DNA from: Evansella vedderi
GTDB lineage: Bacteria; Bacillota; Bacilli; Bacillales; Salisediminibacteriaceae
NCBI RefSeq assembly: GCF_030813435.1
Contig: NZ_JAUSUG010000001.1
Span: 372,001 to 436,000, forward strand
Length of the DNA stretch: 64,000 bases
Direction of reading: 5' to 3'
The stretch's first letter is position 1, and each line of letters opens with the position of its first letter. Made by a program: the position numbers and the translations under genes. Of this stretch, positions 24,060 to 32,717 are shown piece after piece. The notes beneath the pieces were generated by a model that had not been told where the DNA came from, did not search any database, and was given only the letters and a program-made list of their open reading frames with translations.

Positions 24060-25835
24060 ATGGGTATTAAAACTTTGTTTATAGCGCCGTATCGAGGTTT
24101 AAAGGAATTAGCTGCAACCTTGGCTAGACAGCAGGATGACCTTGATATTTATATAGAAGAAGCAGATTTGAGTGCAGCCCTACCAGTAGTGAAGGCTTAT
24201 GAAGATAAAGGTGTCCAGTTTATTATAAGTCGTGGTGGTACTGCCAAAATCATCAGCAAGTATACGAATGTTCCTGTAGTTGAAATTAAATTATCCGGTT
24301 ATGATATTTTACGTACTTTAACCCTCATTAAAGACTATAAAATGAAGGTACATATGATTGGATTTCCAAACATTTGTAATGACGTATTGTCCATTGCCAA
24401 TTTACTTCATATAGATATTTCTTATACCGTTATTCAATATAAAGAAGAGGTTGCTGATGCTGTAAAGGAAGCATGGGGAAATGGAGCCCAACTGATATTA
24501 GGTGATACCATTACCGTTAATACGGCAGAAAGCTTTGGTTTACAGGGGATGCTTATTACTTCAGGTAAAGAAGCGATTATGGAGGTTTTTGACCAAGTAA
24601 GGCAGATGAATAAGGTGATGGATCAATTGGAAAAGGACTATTCCTTGTACAAGGAGTTTCTCCATCACATGGATGAGGGGGTTCTCCTATTTCAGGAGAG
24701 TGGCGAGATTCATTATGCCAACCCTGTTTTTCCGGAAAAAGTATATAACAGAAGCATAGAAATGAGTGAGCTTACTATTTTTGACTTGCCAGAGGAATTT
24801 GTCCAGCTGCTGCCGGATGTTTTCCAACTACAAAATAGGCAAATCCTAAACAAGGCCATGGCTCTCCAAGGGGAGGAATTTGTGGTGACAGGGGGAAAAA
24901 TAACTAATAACAGTGATAACTATTTTTATTTTAAGCTTCAAGAAAAGAAAGGAACGACTGCAAAAAGTATGGAGGTCATAAAAGACAGAATAGGGAGAAC
25001 CTCCTTTGCCCAACTAGTGACAAGCAGCAGTAGTATGAAAAAAGTATTGCAAGAGGCTAAGGAAGCGGCAGAGGGCACGGAGGATGTAATTCTTTTTGGT
25101 GAAAAAGGAGTAGGGAAGAGGCTGATCGCCGCTTGTATCCATTGGGAAAGTGAACAGGAATTAGGGGAATTCGTAGAAATGAAAATTCTCGATGGTTCCG
25201 GAAATATAGTAGAGGAGATAGCCCCTATCCTTTCATCCGTCAAAGGAACTGTTTATGTGACTGGGTTTGAGAAGCTAACTGTTGATCAGCAGGAGGAAGT
25301 TAGGAAGCTGTTTAGCTTTTTAAATGAATGGAGGGTTATCTACTCTTTTCCGTTTCATCCTGATGTTGCCCCTAATAAGTTGTCAGGTAGATTTGTTGCA
25401 CAAATGAAAGGGAAGACAATCTATATCCCTACATTAAAGGAAAGGGCAGAAGATTTGGAGGAACTCATTCGTCTTTATGTTGCCAATTACAACAGCTACT
25501 TTGGAAAACAAATAGTTGGGATAAGAAAAGAGGCACTGGACCGACTACGGCATATGCACTGGAAGGAAAATGTGGAACAGTTGAAAAGAGTAGTGAAAGA
25601 ATTAGTAAGTCAATCTGATGGGGATTATATTGAAGCTGATTTAATCGACTCCTTTGTCACGGATGAGGAAAAGGCTTCCTCAGGGGCAGGAAGGATAATT
25701 GATTTATCAAAAACATTGGAGGAAATTGAAAAGGAAGTGATTCTTCATGTCCTCCAAGAGGAAAATATGAATCAAACAAAAGCAGCAAAACGTTTAGGAA
25801 TAAATCGGACAACCTTATGGCGAAAGATAAAATAG
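24060..25835 (+). CDS. PrpR-N/Fis regulator with degenerate AAA domain
   Basis: A 591-residue transcription factor. The N-terminal part (about 1-185) matches the PrpR_N sensor domain (IAPYRGLKELAA, FIISRGGTAKII, GFPNICNDVLSIANL). A PAS-like section follows, then an AAA-like domain with an intact Walker A (GEKGVGKR). The GAFTGA loop is missing and Walker B reads TVYVTGFEKL in place of LFLDEI. A Fis helix-turn-helix ends the protein (NQTKAAKRLGINRTTLWRKI). Without GAFTGA it should not activate sigma-54 and probably works on sigma-A promoters. It very likely controls the downstream kdgT-dtnK-pdxA2 genes. The ATG at 24060 follows GTAGGAG. Confidence 0.85.
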   Translation: MGIKTLFIAPYRGLKELAATLARQQDDLDIYIEEADLSAALPVVKAYEDKGVQFIISRGGTAKIISKYTNVPVVEIKLSGYDILRTLTLIKDYKMKVHMIGFPNICNDVLSIANLLHIDISYTVIQYKEEVADAVKEAWGNGAQLILGDTITVNTAESFGLQGMLITSGKEAIMEVFDQVRQMNKVMDQLEKDYSLYKEFLHHMDEGVLLFQESGEIHYANPVFPEKVYNRSIEMSELTIFDLPEEFVQLLPDVFQLQNRQILNKAMALQGEEFVVTGGKITNNSDNYFYFKLQEKKGTTAKSMEVIKDRIGRTSFAQLVTSSSSMKKVLQEAKEAAEGTEDVILFGEKGVGKRLIAACIHWESEQELGEFVEMKILDGSGNIVEEIAPILSSVKGTVYVTGFEKLTVDQQEEVRKLFSFLNEWRVIYSFPFHPDVAPNKLSGRFVAQMKGKTIYIPTLKERAEDLEELIRLYVANYNSYFGKQIVGIRKEALDRLRHMHWKENVEQLKRVVKELVSQSDGDYIEADLIDSFVTDEEKASSGAGRIIDLSKTLEEIEKEVILHVLQEENMNQTKAAKRLGINRTTLWRKIK

Positions 25836-25866
25836 AGTTGCAAAATGCAACTCTATTTATTTTTTA
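25832..25866 (+). terminator. Terminator of the PrpR-like gene
   Basis: ATAGAGTTGCA (25832-25842) pairs perfectly with TGCAACTCTAT (25846-25856) around a three-base loop, followed by TTATTTTTT. The stem includes the stop codon. Confidence 0.85.
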
Positions 25867-25922
25867 AATTATTTTTCACAAATCACTATTGCAAAATTAA
25901 ACTTTAATATATATAATTACAA

Positions 25923-25936
25923 ATGTAAGCGCATTA
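25923..25936 (+). promoter_or_regulatory. Weak cre-like site upstream of kdgT
   Basis: ATGTAAGCGCATTA matches the left half of the CcpA cre consensus (TGNAANCGN) but not the right CA. It lies about 150 bases upstream of the kdgT start, in a 239-base gap with no other gene. Carbon catabolite control would fit an acid sugar operon. Confidence 0.25.
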
Positions 25937-26074
25937 GAGTTTGTCTAAGAAAACACAAGTGTTGTATTTTAAAACAATTGTATTCCGCCTAGATAGGTGG
26001 GGCTTAACGAAATCATAAATTTTATAACGTTTTCAAGTGCAACGTGCGCAAAAAAATATAAAGGAGTTTTTACA

Positions 26075-27052
26075 ATGAAAATTAAACAAACGTTGGATCG
26101 TATTCCAGGCGGTATGATGGTAGTTCCTTTATTATTAGCTGCTACTATTAATACAGTTGCTCCCGAATTACTTCGTATCGGAAACTTTACAGAAGCATTG
26201 TTTGTAAACGGGGCAGGAACGTTAATCGCCTTATTCTTACTTTGCGCTGGTGCACAAATAAATGTTCGAAATATTGGTGTATCTGTTGGGAAAGGGGCAA
26301 CCCTTCTTATTGTAAAATGGATCGTGGGTGCTGCAATCGGTTTACTAGCTTTTGCTATGGCAGGTTCTGATGGATTGTTCTATGGACTAGTACCAATTGC
26401 CATTATTGCTGCCATGACCAATAGTAACGGTGGATTGTATATGGCGTTAGTTGGGCAATACGGGAAAGCGGACGATAAAGCTGCTTACTCTGTATTAGCT
26501 TTAAATGATGGTCCTTTCTTAACAATGGTTGCCCTATCTATCTTTGGTGCAATGGGCTTCGTGGAAGGGATGTTCTCCCTCACTTCTTTCGTATCGGTAT
26601 TACTTCCAATCGTAATTGGATTTGTATTAGGTAACTTAGATGGAGAAATGAGAGAGTTCTTAAGTAAAGGCAGTGACATGTTAATTCCATTTTTTGCCTT
26701 TGCGTTAGGGATGGGGATTAACTTCCAAGCAATCATTACTGGTGGTTTATCAGGAATTGTAATTGGTGTATTAACCGTTCTATTGACAGGTTCAGCAGCT
26801 TACTTTGTTTTCAAAACGTTTAACTGGAACCCAATCGTTGGTGCGGCAGAAGGATCTACAGCAGGTAATGCCGTTGCTACACCAGCAGCCATTGCGGCAG
26901 CGAGCCCAGCCTTTGCGGCGAATGTGGAACTAGCGACCGTTCAAGTTGCAGCAAGTGTTGTAACAACTGCTATACTACTACCAATTTTCGTGGCATTCTT
27001 AGTGAAACGCTTAGAAAAACAAGGAAAAACAGCCAGCACGGATTTTAGATAA
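26075..27052 (+). CDS. kdgT: 2-keto-3-deoxygluconate permease family transporter
   Basis: A membrane carrier of 325 residues and about ten segments, near the length of E. coli KdgT (327). The start IKQTLDRIPGGMMVVPLLLA and the internal TNSNGGLYMAL and AEGSTAGNAVATPAAIAA segments are typical of the family, which imports sugar acids with protons. Next to a DUF1537 kinase and PdxA2 it probably imports D-threonate or D-erythronate rather than ketodeoxygluconate. The ATG at 26075 follows AAGGAG. The 147-base gap to the kinase gene holds a weak hairpin (about 27078-27112). Confidence 0.87.
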   Translation: MKIKQTLDRIPGGMMVVPLLLAATINTVAPELLRIGNFTEALFVNGAGTLIALFLLCAGAQINVRNIGVSVGKGATLLIVKWIVGAAIGLLAFAMAGSDGLFYGLVPIAIIAAMTNSNGGLYMALVGQYGKADDKAAYSVLALNDGPFLTMVALSIFGAMGFVEGMFSLTSFVSVLLPIVIGFVLGNLDGEMREFLSKGSDMLIPFFAFALGMGINFQAIITGGLSGIVIGVLTVLLTGSAAYFVFKTFNWNPIVGAAEGSTAGNAVATPAAIAAASPAFAANVELATVQVAASVVTTAILLPIFVAFLVKRLEKQGKTASTDFR

Positions 27053-27199
27053 AAACTTACTTTAATAGAATAAAAAAAGGGAACCATTCATTAACTTGGA
27101 TGGCTTTCTCTTTTATTATGAAACTATGTCAAATGATTAACTTAATCTATAAACAGCATAATCATAGTGTTTTTTATAGAGAGAGAAGGGGTGCAAACC

Positions 27200-28489
27200 A
27201 TGAAATTAGCCATTATCGCAGATGACTTAACTGGAGCAAATGATAGTGGGGTACAACTTGCCAAGTTTGGATTAAAAACGTCTGTGTTATTTGGATTGGA
27301 TGAACAGGCTGTTCGGAAATCAGAGGCTGTAGTCTTTGATACAGATAGTCGTTCTATCGATAGGGAAGAAGCTTATAAGCGAGTGTATGAAGTAGTAGAG
27401 TTTCTAAAAAAGCAAGGAATAAATAAAGTCTATAAAAAAATGGATTCTACCATGCGAGGGAACATTGGTAGGGAGGTGGATGCCCTTTACGATTCCTTAC
27501 AGTCTGATTTTGTTTTCATCGTTCCGGGGTACCCTAAAAATGGTCGGAAGGTAGTCCGTGGCCACCATTATCTTAATGGAATTCCGTTAAATGAAACAGA
27601 GATTGCCAACGATCCGAAAACACCTGTTAAAGAATCGCATCTTCCCACTTTATTAAAAGAACAGACTAGCAAATCAATAGGTCTAATCGATATTGATATG
27701 TTACGTAAAGGTCCGGAAGCGGTTCAGCAGCAATTGGAAAAGTTCACACAACAGGGAATTACTTATGTTGTGGTGGATTCAGAAACGGAAGAGGATCTAG
27801 AACGGATCTTAACTAATACTAAAAGTCTCCGTTTTTCTGTTTCTTGGGTAGGTTCAGCCGGTTTAGCTAATTATCTTCCTGCTTTTTACGGGATGGAACA
27901 AAGGGAAAAGCAATTGACCATTCCTGAGAATAATCTTCCTGTTCTAACCGTTGTGGGTAGTGTAAATAAAAATTCCCGCCATCAATTAAATGTGGTATTG
28001 AAAAAACAAGGGGTCGTTGGGATTCAAGTGGAATCATACAAAGCTGTTTCCGATCTAGAGGTAAGAAAAGGGGAAAGGCTGAAAGTCATTGAGGAAGCTA
28101 GAACGGCGGCTCGTAAAGGGCTTGATGTAGTTATTTACTCTACTGGAGAGGAACGAGATATTGATAGAGCGAGAAAAATTGGTAAGGAAAACGGCTATAA
28201 TTTTACAGAGACGAGCAATGAAATTGTAAAAATGCTTGGAGCCATTAGTGCCGAATTAATTGAGGAAAAATTGTTTCAGGGTATTGTCATGACTGGTGGG
28301 GATACAGCGAAGCAAGTGTGTGAACTATGGAATGTAAAAGGCTTTTATCTTCATGATGAACTGGAGATCGGCGTTCCTATCTCTACGTTTATAGGGAATG
28401 ATAAGATTTATGTCATAACAAAAGCTGGTGGTTTCGGGAAGGACACCGTGTTCGCTCATGCTATTGATAAATTAAAAGGGGTGCTATAA
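27200..28489 (+). CDS. dtnK: Four-carbon acid sugar kinase (DUF1537; D-threonate/erythronate kinase)
   Basis: A cytoplasmic kinase of 429 residues that phosphorylates D-threonate or D-erythronate at O4 in characterised members of DUF1537. The N-terminal substrate domain starts LAIIADDLTGANDSGVQLA, with the key aspartates, and includes KKMDSTMRGNIG. The C-terminal ATP domain has GIVMTGGDTA and KAGGFGKD. The ATG at 27200 follows AGAAGGGG. It is followed after three bases by pdxA2, whose product acts next. Whether threonate (DtnK) or erythronate (DenK) is preferred cannot be told; the PdxA2 partner is shared by both. Confidence 0.87.
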   Translation: MKLAIIADDLTGANDSGVQLAKFGLKTSVLFGLDEQAVRKSEAVVFDTDSRSIDREEAYKRVYEVVEFLKKQGINKVYKKMDSTMRGNIGREVDALYDSLQSDFVFIVPGYPKNGRKVVRGHHYLNGIPLNETEIANDPKTPVKESHLPTLLKEQTSKSIGLIDIDMLRKGPEAVQQQLEKFTQQGITYVVVDSETEEDLERILTNTKSLRFSVSWVGSAGLANYLPAFYGMEQREKQLTIPENNLPVLTVVGSVNKNSRHQLNVVLKKQGVVGIQVESYKAVSDLEVRKGERLKVIEEARTAARKGLDVVIYSTGEERDIDRARKIGKENGYNFTETSNEIVKMLGAISAELIEEKLFQGIVMTGGDTAKQVCELWNVKGFYLHDELEIGVPISTFIGNDKIYVITKAGGFGKDTVFAHAIDKLKGVL

Positions 28490-28492
28490 AGA

Positions 28493-29488
28493 ATGAAACC
28501 GATTATTGGAATAACAATGGGAGATGCTGCAGGGATTGGACCTGAGATCATCGTAAAAGCCTTAACAGACAAGGATATCTATGACCGCTGCCAGCCAGTG
28601 GTTATTGGGGATGCTAAAATTTTAGAACGGGTAAAACCGATAGTGGAAGCGGATGTAGAGATAAATGTTATTGATAACGTAGTAGAGGCAAAAAACGCAG
28701 TAGGTGTCATTGATGTTATCGATTTGGATCTAGTGTCTGCTGATTTACCGTTCGGACGAGTATCTGGAGAAGCGGGAAATGCAGCTTACCAATATGTTGC
28801 CAAGGCCGTAGAATTAGCAAAGGAAAAGCAAATTAATGCTATTTGTACAGCACCACTAAACAAGGAAGCCATGCACAAAGGAGGACATTTATTCCCAGGT
28901 CATACGGAAATCTTAGCAGAATTAACGGAGACCGAGGACTTCTCCATGATGCTTACGGCACCGAACCTAAAGGTTATTCATCTTACTACTCATGTAGGCT
29001 TAATTAAAGCTATCGAGATGATCAATCCAGAAAGAACCTATAAAGTAATTAAATTAGCCCATGAGACGTTATTGAGAGCAGGTATTGAAAACCCGAGTGT
29101 TGCTGTGTGCGGTATTAATCCACATGCAGGGGAAAATGGTTTATTTGGCAACGGGGAGGAAGAGGAGAAGTTAATTCCAGGTATCGAACGGGCGAAAGCC
29201 GAAGGAATCGACGCTTCCGGCCCTCACCCAGCAGATACTTTATTTTTCCGTGCAGCCCGTGGTGATTTCCATATCGTAGTAGCATGTTACCATGATCAAG
29301 GCCATGCTCCAATTAAAGTAATGGGAATAGAGGATGGGGTAAATATAACGGTAGGTTTAAAGGGCGGCATTATTCGTACCTCTGTTGACCACGGAACTGC
29401 CTTTGATATTGCTGGAAAAAACATCGCTGACTCTAGAAGCATGAAAGCAGCCATTAACTCTGCAATCGAGCTTGCTCCGAGAAATTAA
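28493..29488 (+). CDS. pdxA2: 4-phospho-D-threonate/erythronate 3-dehydrogenase (PdxA2)
   Basis: A metal-dependent dehydrogenase of the PdxA family, 331 residues, that in the PdxA2 branch oxidises 4-phosphothreonate; decarboxylation then gives dihydroxyacetone phosphate. Key motifs are GITMGDAAGIGPEI at the start, GHTEIL, the metal histidines in LTTHVGL and YHDQGHAPIKVMG, and a final SVDHGTAFDIAG. It starts three bases after the kinase stop, with the ribosome site in the kinase end. A role in vitamin B6 synthesis is unlikely because of the kinase and permease partners. A terminator follows. Confidence 0.87.
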   Translation: MKPIIGITMGDAAGIGPEIIVKALTDKDIYDRCQPVVIGDAKILERVKPIVEADVEINVIDNVVEAKNAVGVIDVIDLDLVSADLPFGRVSGEAGNAAYQYVAKAVELAKEKQINAICTAPLNKEAMHKGGHLFPGHTEILAELTETEDFSMMLTAPNLKVIHLTTHVGLIKAIEMINPERTYKVIKLAHETLLRAGIENPSVAVCGINPHAGENGLFGNGEEEEKLIPGIERAKAEGIDASGPHPADTLFFRAARGDFHIVVACYHDQGHAPIKVMGIEDGVNITVGLKGGIIRTSVDHGTAFDIAGKNIADSRSMKAAINSAIELAPRN

Positions 29489-29537
29489 GGAGTATCCACA
29501 GACTCTTTACCTAAAATTAAGAGAGAAACTAAAAGGG

Positions 29538-29582
29538 GAGATGTATAGCTAACTAACATGGCTGTACATCTCTTCGTTTTTA
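29538..29582 (+). terminator. Terminator of the kdgT-dtnK-pdxA2 genes
   Basis: GAGATGTATAGC (29538-29549) pairs with GCTGTACATCTC (29561-29572) with one mismatch, followed by TTCGTTTTT. Confidence 0.8.
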
Positions 29583-29734
29583 TGGAGATAATAAACTCCC
29601 TTACTGTCTTAATGGCTTGTAATGAACTGTTCATAGGAAAATGTTTTCCTGTGCTGTTATAGGGCAGTAGCCTTTGAAGTATCCGCTAGATTAAAAAAAA
29701 TTTTCGTCAAAAAAAGATATATCTATAAAACTTA

Positions 29735-29773
29735 AAAGGGGTAATTACCTAACTATTTAGGTGATTGCCCTTT
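29735..29773. terminator. Second hairpin in the pdxA2-frlB gap
   Basis: AAAGGGGTAATTACCTA pairs imperfectly with TTAGGTGATTGCCCTTT. The 456-base gap 29489-29944 holds this hairpin, the terminator at 29538, and the frlB promoter-operator; I see no gene in it. Confidence 0.45.
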
Positions 29774-29867
29774 ATGCTTTCCCGTAATGAACTTTTATCG
29801 AAATAACTTTTCTAGGAAACCTGCTCCCCTTACCCAACATAATTGACTGAATTTTTTTAAAAAACCT

Positions 29868-29896
29868 TTGACAAACATCATATGACGTCATATGAT
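29868..29896 (+). promoter_or_regulatory. Sigma-A promoter of the frl operon
   Basis: TTGACA (29868-29873), a 17-base spacer, and TATGAT (29891-29896). The -35 is consensus and the -10 differs at one position. The spacer and -10 are covered by the operator palindrome. Confidence 0.85.
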
Positions 29897-29919
29897 GTGA
29901 TTAAGACGTCATATGATGT
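29875..29919. promoter_or_regulatory. Operator palindrome plus half-site, candidate FrlR site
   Basis: ACATCATATGAC and its exact reverse complement form a perfect 24-base palindrome (29875-29898). Its right 15 bases, GACGTCATATGATGT, repeat at 29905-29919, exactly 21 bases on, two helical turns. It overlaps the spacer and -10, so binding should repress. FrlR, a GntR regulator encoded in the locus, is the expected binder. Confidence 0.8.
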
Positions 29920-29944
29920 TATAATTTTTAGGAGGTTATCATTT

Positions 29945-30922
29945 ATGAAAAATGAGCATGTCCAGCAAATTGACGCAGCTATTGCTGCAGTAAAATCTCT
30001 CAGTACGGTGGAGAATTTCTATTTTGTTGCTTGTGGGGGCTCCATGGCTTCACTGGCAACAGGGGACTATTTTATTAATCGAGAGTTAGAGACTCCAAGC
30101 AGGGTTTATACTTCTAATGAATTCATCCATATGAATCCACGTGGGCTTGGGAAAAATAGTGTTGTCATTCTGCGTTCCCATTCTGGTACTACTCCGGAGA
30201 CGGTAGAGGCAGCAAAGTTTGCAAGAGAAAAGGGAGCCGTTACCATTGCTATTTCAATGGAAGAAACTTCACCATTATGCGAAGCGGCGGAATATACCGT
30301 TCATTACAACTACAAAGATGGTTCAGATGCCATCGATGGGGAAGTTGGTGTTTATTTCAGCTTAATTTTCGGAATTATCAGTGCATTATCATCCGATGAA
30401 AAGTACCAGCGAGTGTTAAGTCAATTGAGCAATCTAGAAAACCTATTTGAAAGCAATAAAAAGCAAACGCTAGACAGAGCTTACAAATTTGGTATGGATT
30501 ACAAACGGGAGAAAATCATTTACACGATGGGTAGTGGTGCTTATTATCACCAAGCGTACTCCTTCACTAGTTGTCTCTTAATGGAGATGCTATGGATTCA
30601 CTCTAATGCAATTCATTCCGGTGAGTATTTCCATGGGCCGTTTGAGATTACAGATTATGACGTTCCTTTCTTGATCATTAAAGGGGAAGGCCCTATTCGT
30701 CCATTAGATCAACGTGCCATTGATTTTGCGGCAAAATTCAGTGAAAAAGTGGAAGTATTGGATGTTGCCGAACTAGATTACACAGGTGTTGACGAGGATC
30801 TTCGTGAATACTTTGGTCCTGCTATCGTAGGAGTTGTACTTAGACAATATGCCGATGGTTTAGCTGAGCATACAGGACACCCACTTTCCGTAAGACGTTA
30901 TATGTGGAAAATGGAATATTAA
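29945..30922 (+). CDS. frlB: Fructosamine-6-phosphate deglycase (SIS domain, FrlB-like)
   Basis: A cytoplasmic SIS-family enzyme of 325 residues, near B. subtilis FrlB (328). It splits 6-phosphofructosyl amino acids to glucose 6-phosphate and the free amino acid. SIS phosphosugar loops are seen in ACGGSMASLATGDYF and RSHSGTTPETVEAA. Other family features are SGEYFHGPFE and the C-terminal RRYMWKMEY. The AGGAGG at 29931-29935 sets the ATG at 29945. It is the first gene of the frl locus behind the operator. The E/H pair in SGEYFHGPFE fits the catalytic residues of the FrlB/FraB group. FraB (6-phosphofructose-aspartate deglycase) is an alternative, given the asparaginase at the end of the locus. 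Confidence 0.85.
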   Translation: MKNEHVQQIDAAIAAVKSLSTVENFYFVACGGSMASLATGDYFINRELETPSRVYTSNEFIHMNPRGLGKNSVVILRSHSGTTPETVEAAKFAREKGAVTIAISMEETSPLCEAAEYTVHYNYKDGSDAIDGEVGVYFSLIFGIISALSSDEKYQRVLSQLSNLENLFESNKKQTLDRAYKFGMDYKREKIIYTMGSGAYYHQAYSFTSCLLMEMLWIHSNAIHSGEYFHGPFEITDYDVPFLIIKGEGPIRPLDQRAIDFAAKFSEKVEVLDVAELDYTGVDEDLREYFGPAIVGVVLRQYADGLAEHTGHPLSVRRYMWKMEY

Positions 30923-31016
30923 TAGATAGATTCTTTCATAACAACAAGAGGAACATAAACTAGCACTTCCCAACTACGAATAGCTATTTTACTAGCATCT
31001 AGCATTGTTTTGAAAA

Positions 31017-31122
31017 AATGGTGGATTGTTCCGAAAGGTGTCGAAATAATTAGAAAAATGTCTAGAGAACTAGAGACACCAATCTATTTTGATAGTATAC
31101 TATTCGGAACAACCACTCCATT
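31017..31122 (+). other. Long structured RNA region between frlB and frlO
   Basis: An outer stem, AATGGTGGATTGTTCCGAA (31017-31035) with TTCGGAACAACCACTCCATT (31103-31122), encloses GGTGTC/GACACC (31037-31042, 31075-31080) and a small TCTAGA/TAGA stem. It fills the 250-base gap between frlB and frlO and has no T tract. It may protect or cut the mRNA. Confidence 0.6.
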
Positions 31123-31172
31123 CACCTGTGCATCAATTATTTAACCATAAAAAATTAAGGGGTGTGAAGTAA

Positions 31173-32504
31173 GTGAAAAGATTACTTGCAGTAGTAGTTA
31201 TGGTGCTTCTTCTATTGTCGTTGTTTGTGGCTTGTTCTTCCTCAGGGGACAGTGATGTTTCCAATGAAGCGTCTGGTGGGGACAGATCTAGTTCATCAGA
31301 CTCCAATGATGCTTCTAGTGACGAGATTGTAGAAATTAATTTTAATCACAGGTGGCCGAACGAACCTCGTAAATCTTTCTATGATCAGAAGATTGCGGAG
31401 TATATGGAGGCAAATCCTAACGTTAAGATCAATGTGGACGCTGTGTTAAATGATGCTTATAAGGAAAAAATCAGAGTGTTGATTTCCAATGAGAATCTTC
31501 CGGATATTTTCACCTCCTGGTCTGATTCCTTTGCTTTAAATCTTGTATCATCTGGTAGGATCATGCCTTTAAATGATATTTTAGCAGAAGATCCAGAGTG
31601 GTCCGGGAATATTATGGAATCTCAGTTTGCTGGATTTACGTTTGACGATGTTACTTACGGTGTACCGTTTACGATCGATGGGAAAGTGTTTTTCTATAAT
31701 AAAGATATTTTTGCTGAAAACAATTTAGAAGCACCTGCAACGTATGATGAGTTTATCGCTGTATTGGATGCCCTTCAAGCAGCGGGCTATGAAAATCCGT
31801 TAGTGGAAGGGTTACAAAATACATGGGCAATCTCTCATTATATGGGAACCATCTTCCAACGAATTATTGATCCTGCTGTATTAGAGGTAGACTATCAAGA
31901 TGGTTATGGTGAGTTTACAGATCCAGGTTACTTAAGAGGGTTAGAAGTGTTCCAAGAGCTCGCGACGTATATGGGAGATCTATCAACGGCTATCACCCAT
32001 GAGGATGCAAGAAATATGTTTGGTAACGGTGAGATTCCTATTGTTTACATGCAGTTTGCTGAAATCAAGCTAGTAGAGGACATTGGTGGAGTGGACTTCG
32101 GATTCTTCAACTTCCCTGCTTTTGCCGATGGAAAGGGAGATCCAAATGCTTTAACAGGGGCTCCTGAAGGATGGATGCTTAGTAAAAATGCTCCACCAGA
32201 AGCGATTGATTTCTTAAAGTTCTTAACTTCTGCAGAAACAGCCTTTGAGTTTACAAAAGTAGATGGTCAATTAAACGCCATTATAGGTGCTGTTACAGAA
32301 GAGAATACTTCTCCAGCACGAATGGAAGCTTATGAGATTATACTAAATGCTAGTGCATCTGCTCCATGGTTTGATAATGCGGTGAACATTAACGTTGCCG
32401 ATGTCTTCATGAGAGGTGGACAGTCATTGGCAACGGGCCAAATGACTCCAGAAGAAATTATTAAGGATGCACAAGAGCAGGCAGCCCGTTTATCGAAAGA
32501 ATAA
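31173..32504 (+). CDS. frlO: ABC transporter substrate-binding lipoprotein, fructosamine (FrlO-like)
   Basis: A family 1 solute-binding lipoprotein of 443 residues. The signal peptide (KRLLAVVVMVLLLLSLFVAC) ends in the lipobox FVAC. A serine- and aspartate-rich linker of about 30 residues follows, then the binding fold (HRWPNEPRKSFYDQKIAEY, DIFTSWSDSFA, FYNKDIFAENN). It captures fructosyl amino acids outside the cell, as FrlO does in B. subtilis, by context. GGGGTGTGAAG precedes the GTG start. A long RNA stem lies upstream and a hairpin follows. Confidence 0.83.
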   Translation: MKRLLAVVVMVLLLLSLFVACSSSGDSDVSNEASGGDRSSSSDSNDASSDEIVEINFNHRWPNEPRKSFYDQKIAEYMEANPNVKINVDAVLNDAYKEKIRVLISNENLPDIFTSWSDSFALNLVSSGRIMPLNDILAEDPEWSGNIMESQFAGFTFDDVTYGVPFTIDGKVFFYNKDIFAENNLEAPATYDEFIAVLDALQAAGYENPLVEGLQNTWAISHYMGTIFQRIIDPAVLEVDYQDGYGEFTDPGYLRGLEVFQELATYMGDLSTAITHEDARNMFGNGEIPIVYMQFAEIKLVEDIGGVDFGFFNFPAFADGKGDPNALTGAPEGWMLSKNAPPEAIDFLKFLTSAETAFEFTKVDGQLNAIIGAVTEENTSPARMEAYEIILNASASAPWFDNAVNINVADVFMRGGQSLATGQMTPEEIIKDAQEQAARLSKE

Positions 32505-32522
32505 GAATATATTTTCCCAAAA

Positions 32523-32558
32523 TTCTAAGATTCGGGATTTAGATCCCGGATCTTAGAA
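32523..32558 (+). terminator. Strong hairpin between frlO and frlN
   Basis: TTCTAAGATTCGGGAT pairs with ATCCCGGATCTTAGAA, a 16-base stem (one mismatch) and four-base loop. The following bases are AATAGCTGTTTT. Partial termination would lower permease level relative to the binding protein. Confidence 0.65.
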
Positions 32559-32717
32559 AATAGCTGTTTTCGTCTTTTTGTAGAAGCTTGGAGAAGCGTC
32601 CGTCTGTTTCGCATCCAAGCCATTTTATAATAGTCTGCAAACAACGAGCTTTAAAAAACAGCTTAGAAATATAGAAACGGATGTAAAGCTTAGCTTATAA
32701 GTAAAGGGGTGGAGCAA

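Noticed and set aside
25867-26074. Sigma-54 promoter for kdgT
   Set aside because: No -24/-12 pattern is present, in line with the missing GAFTGA of the neighbouring regulator.
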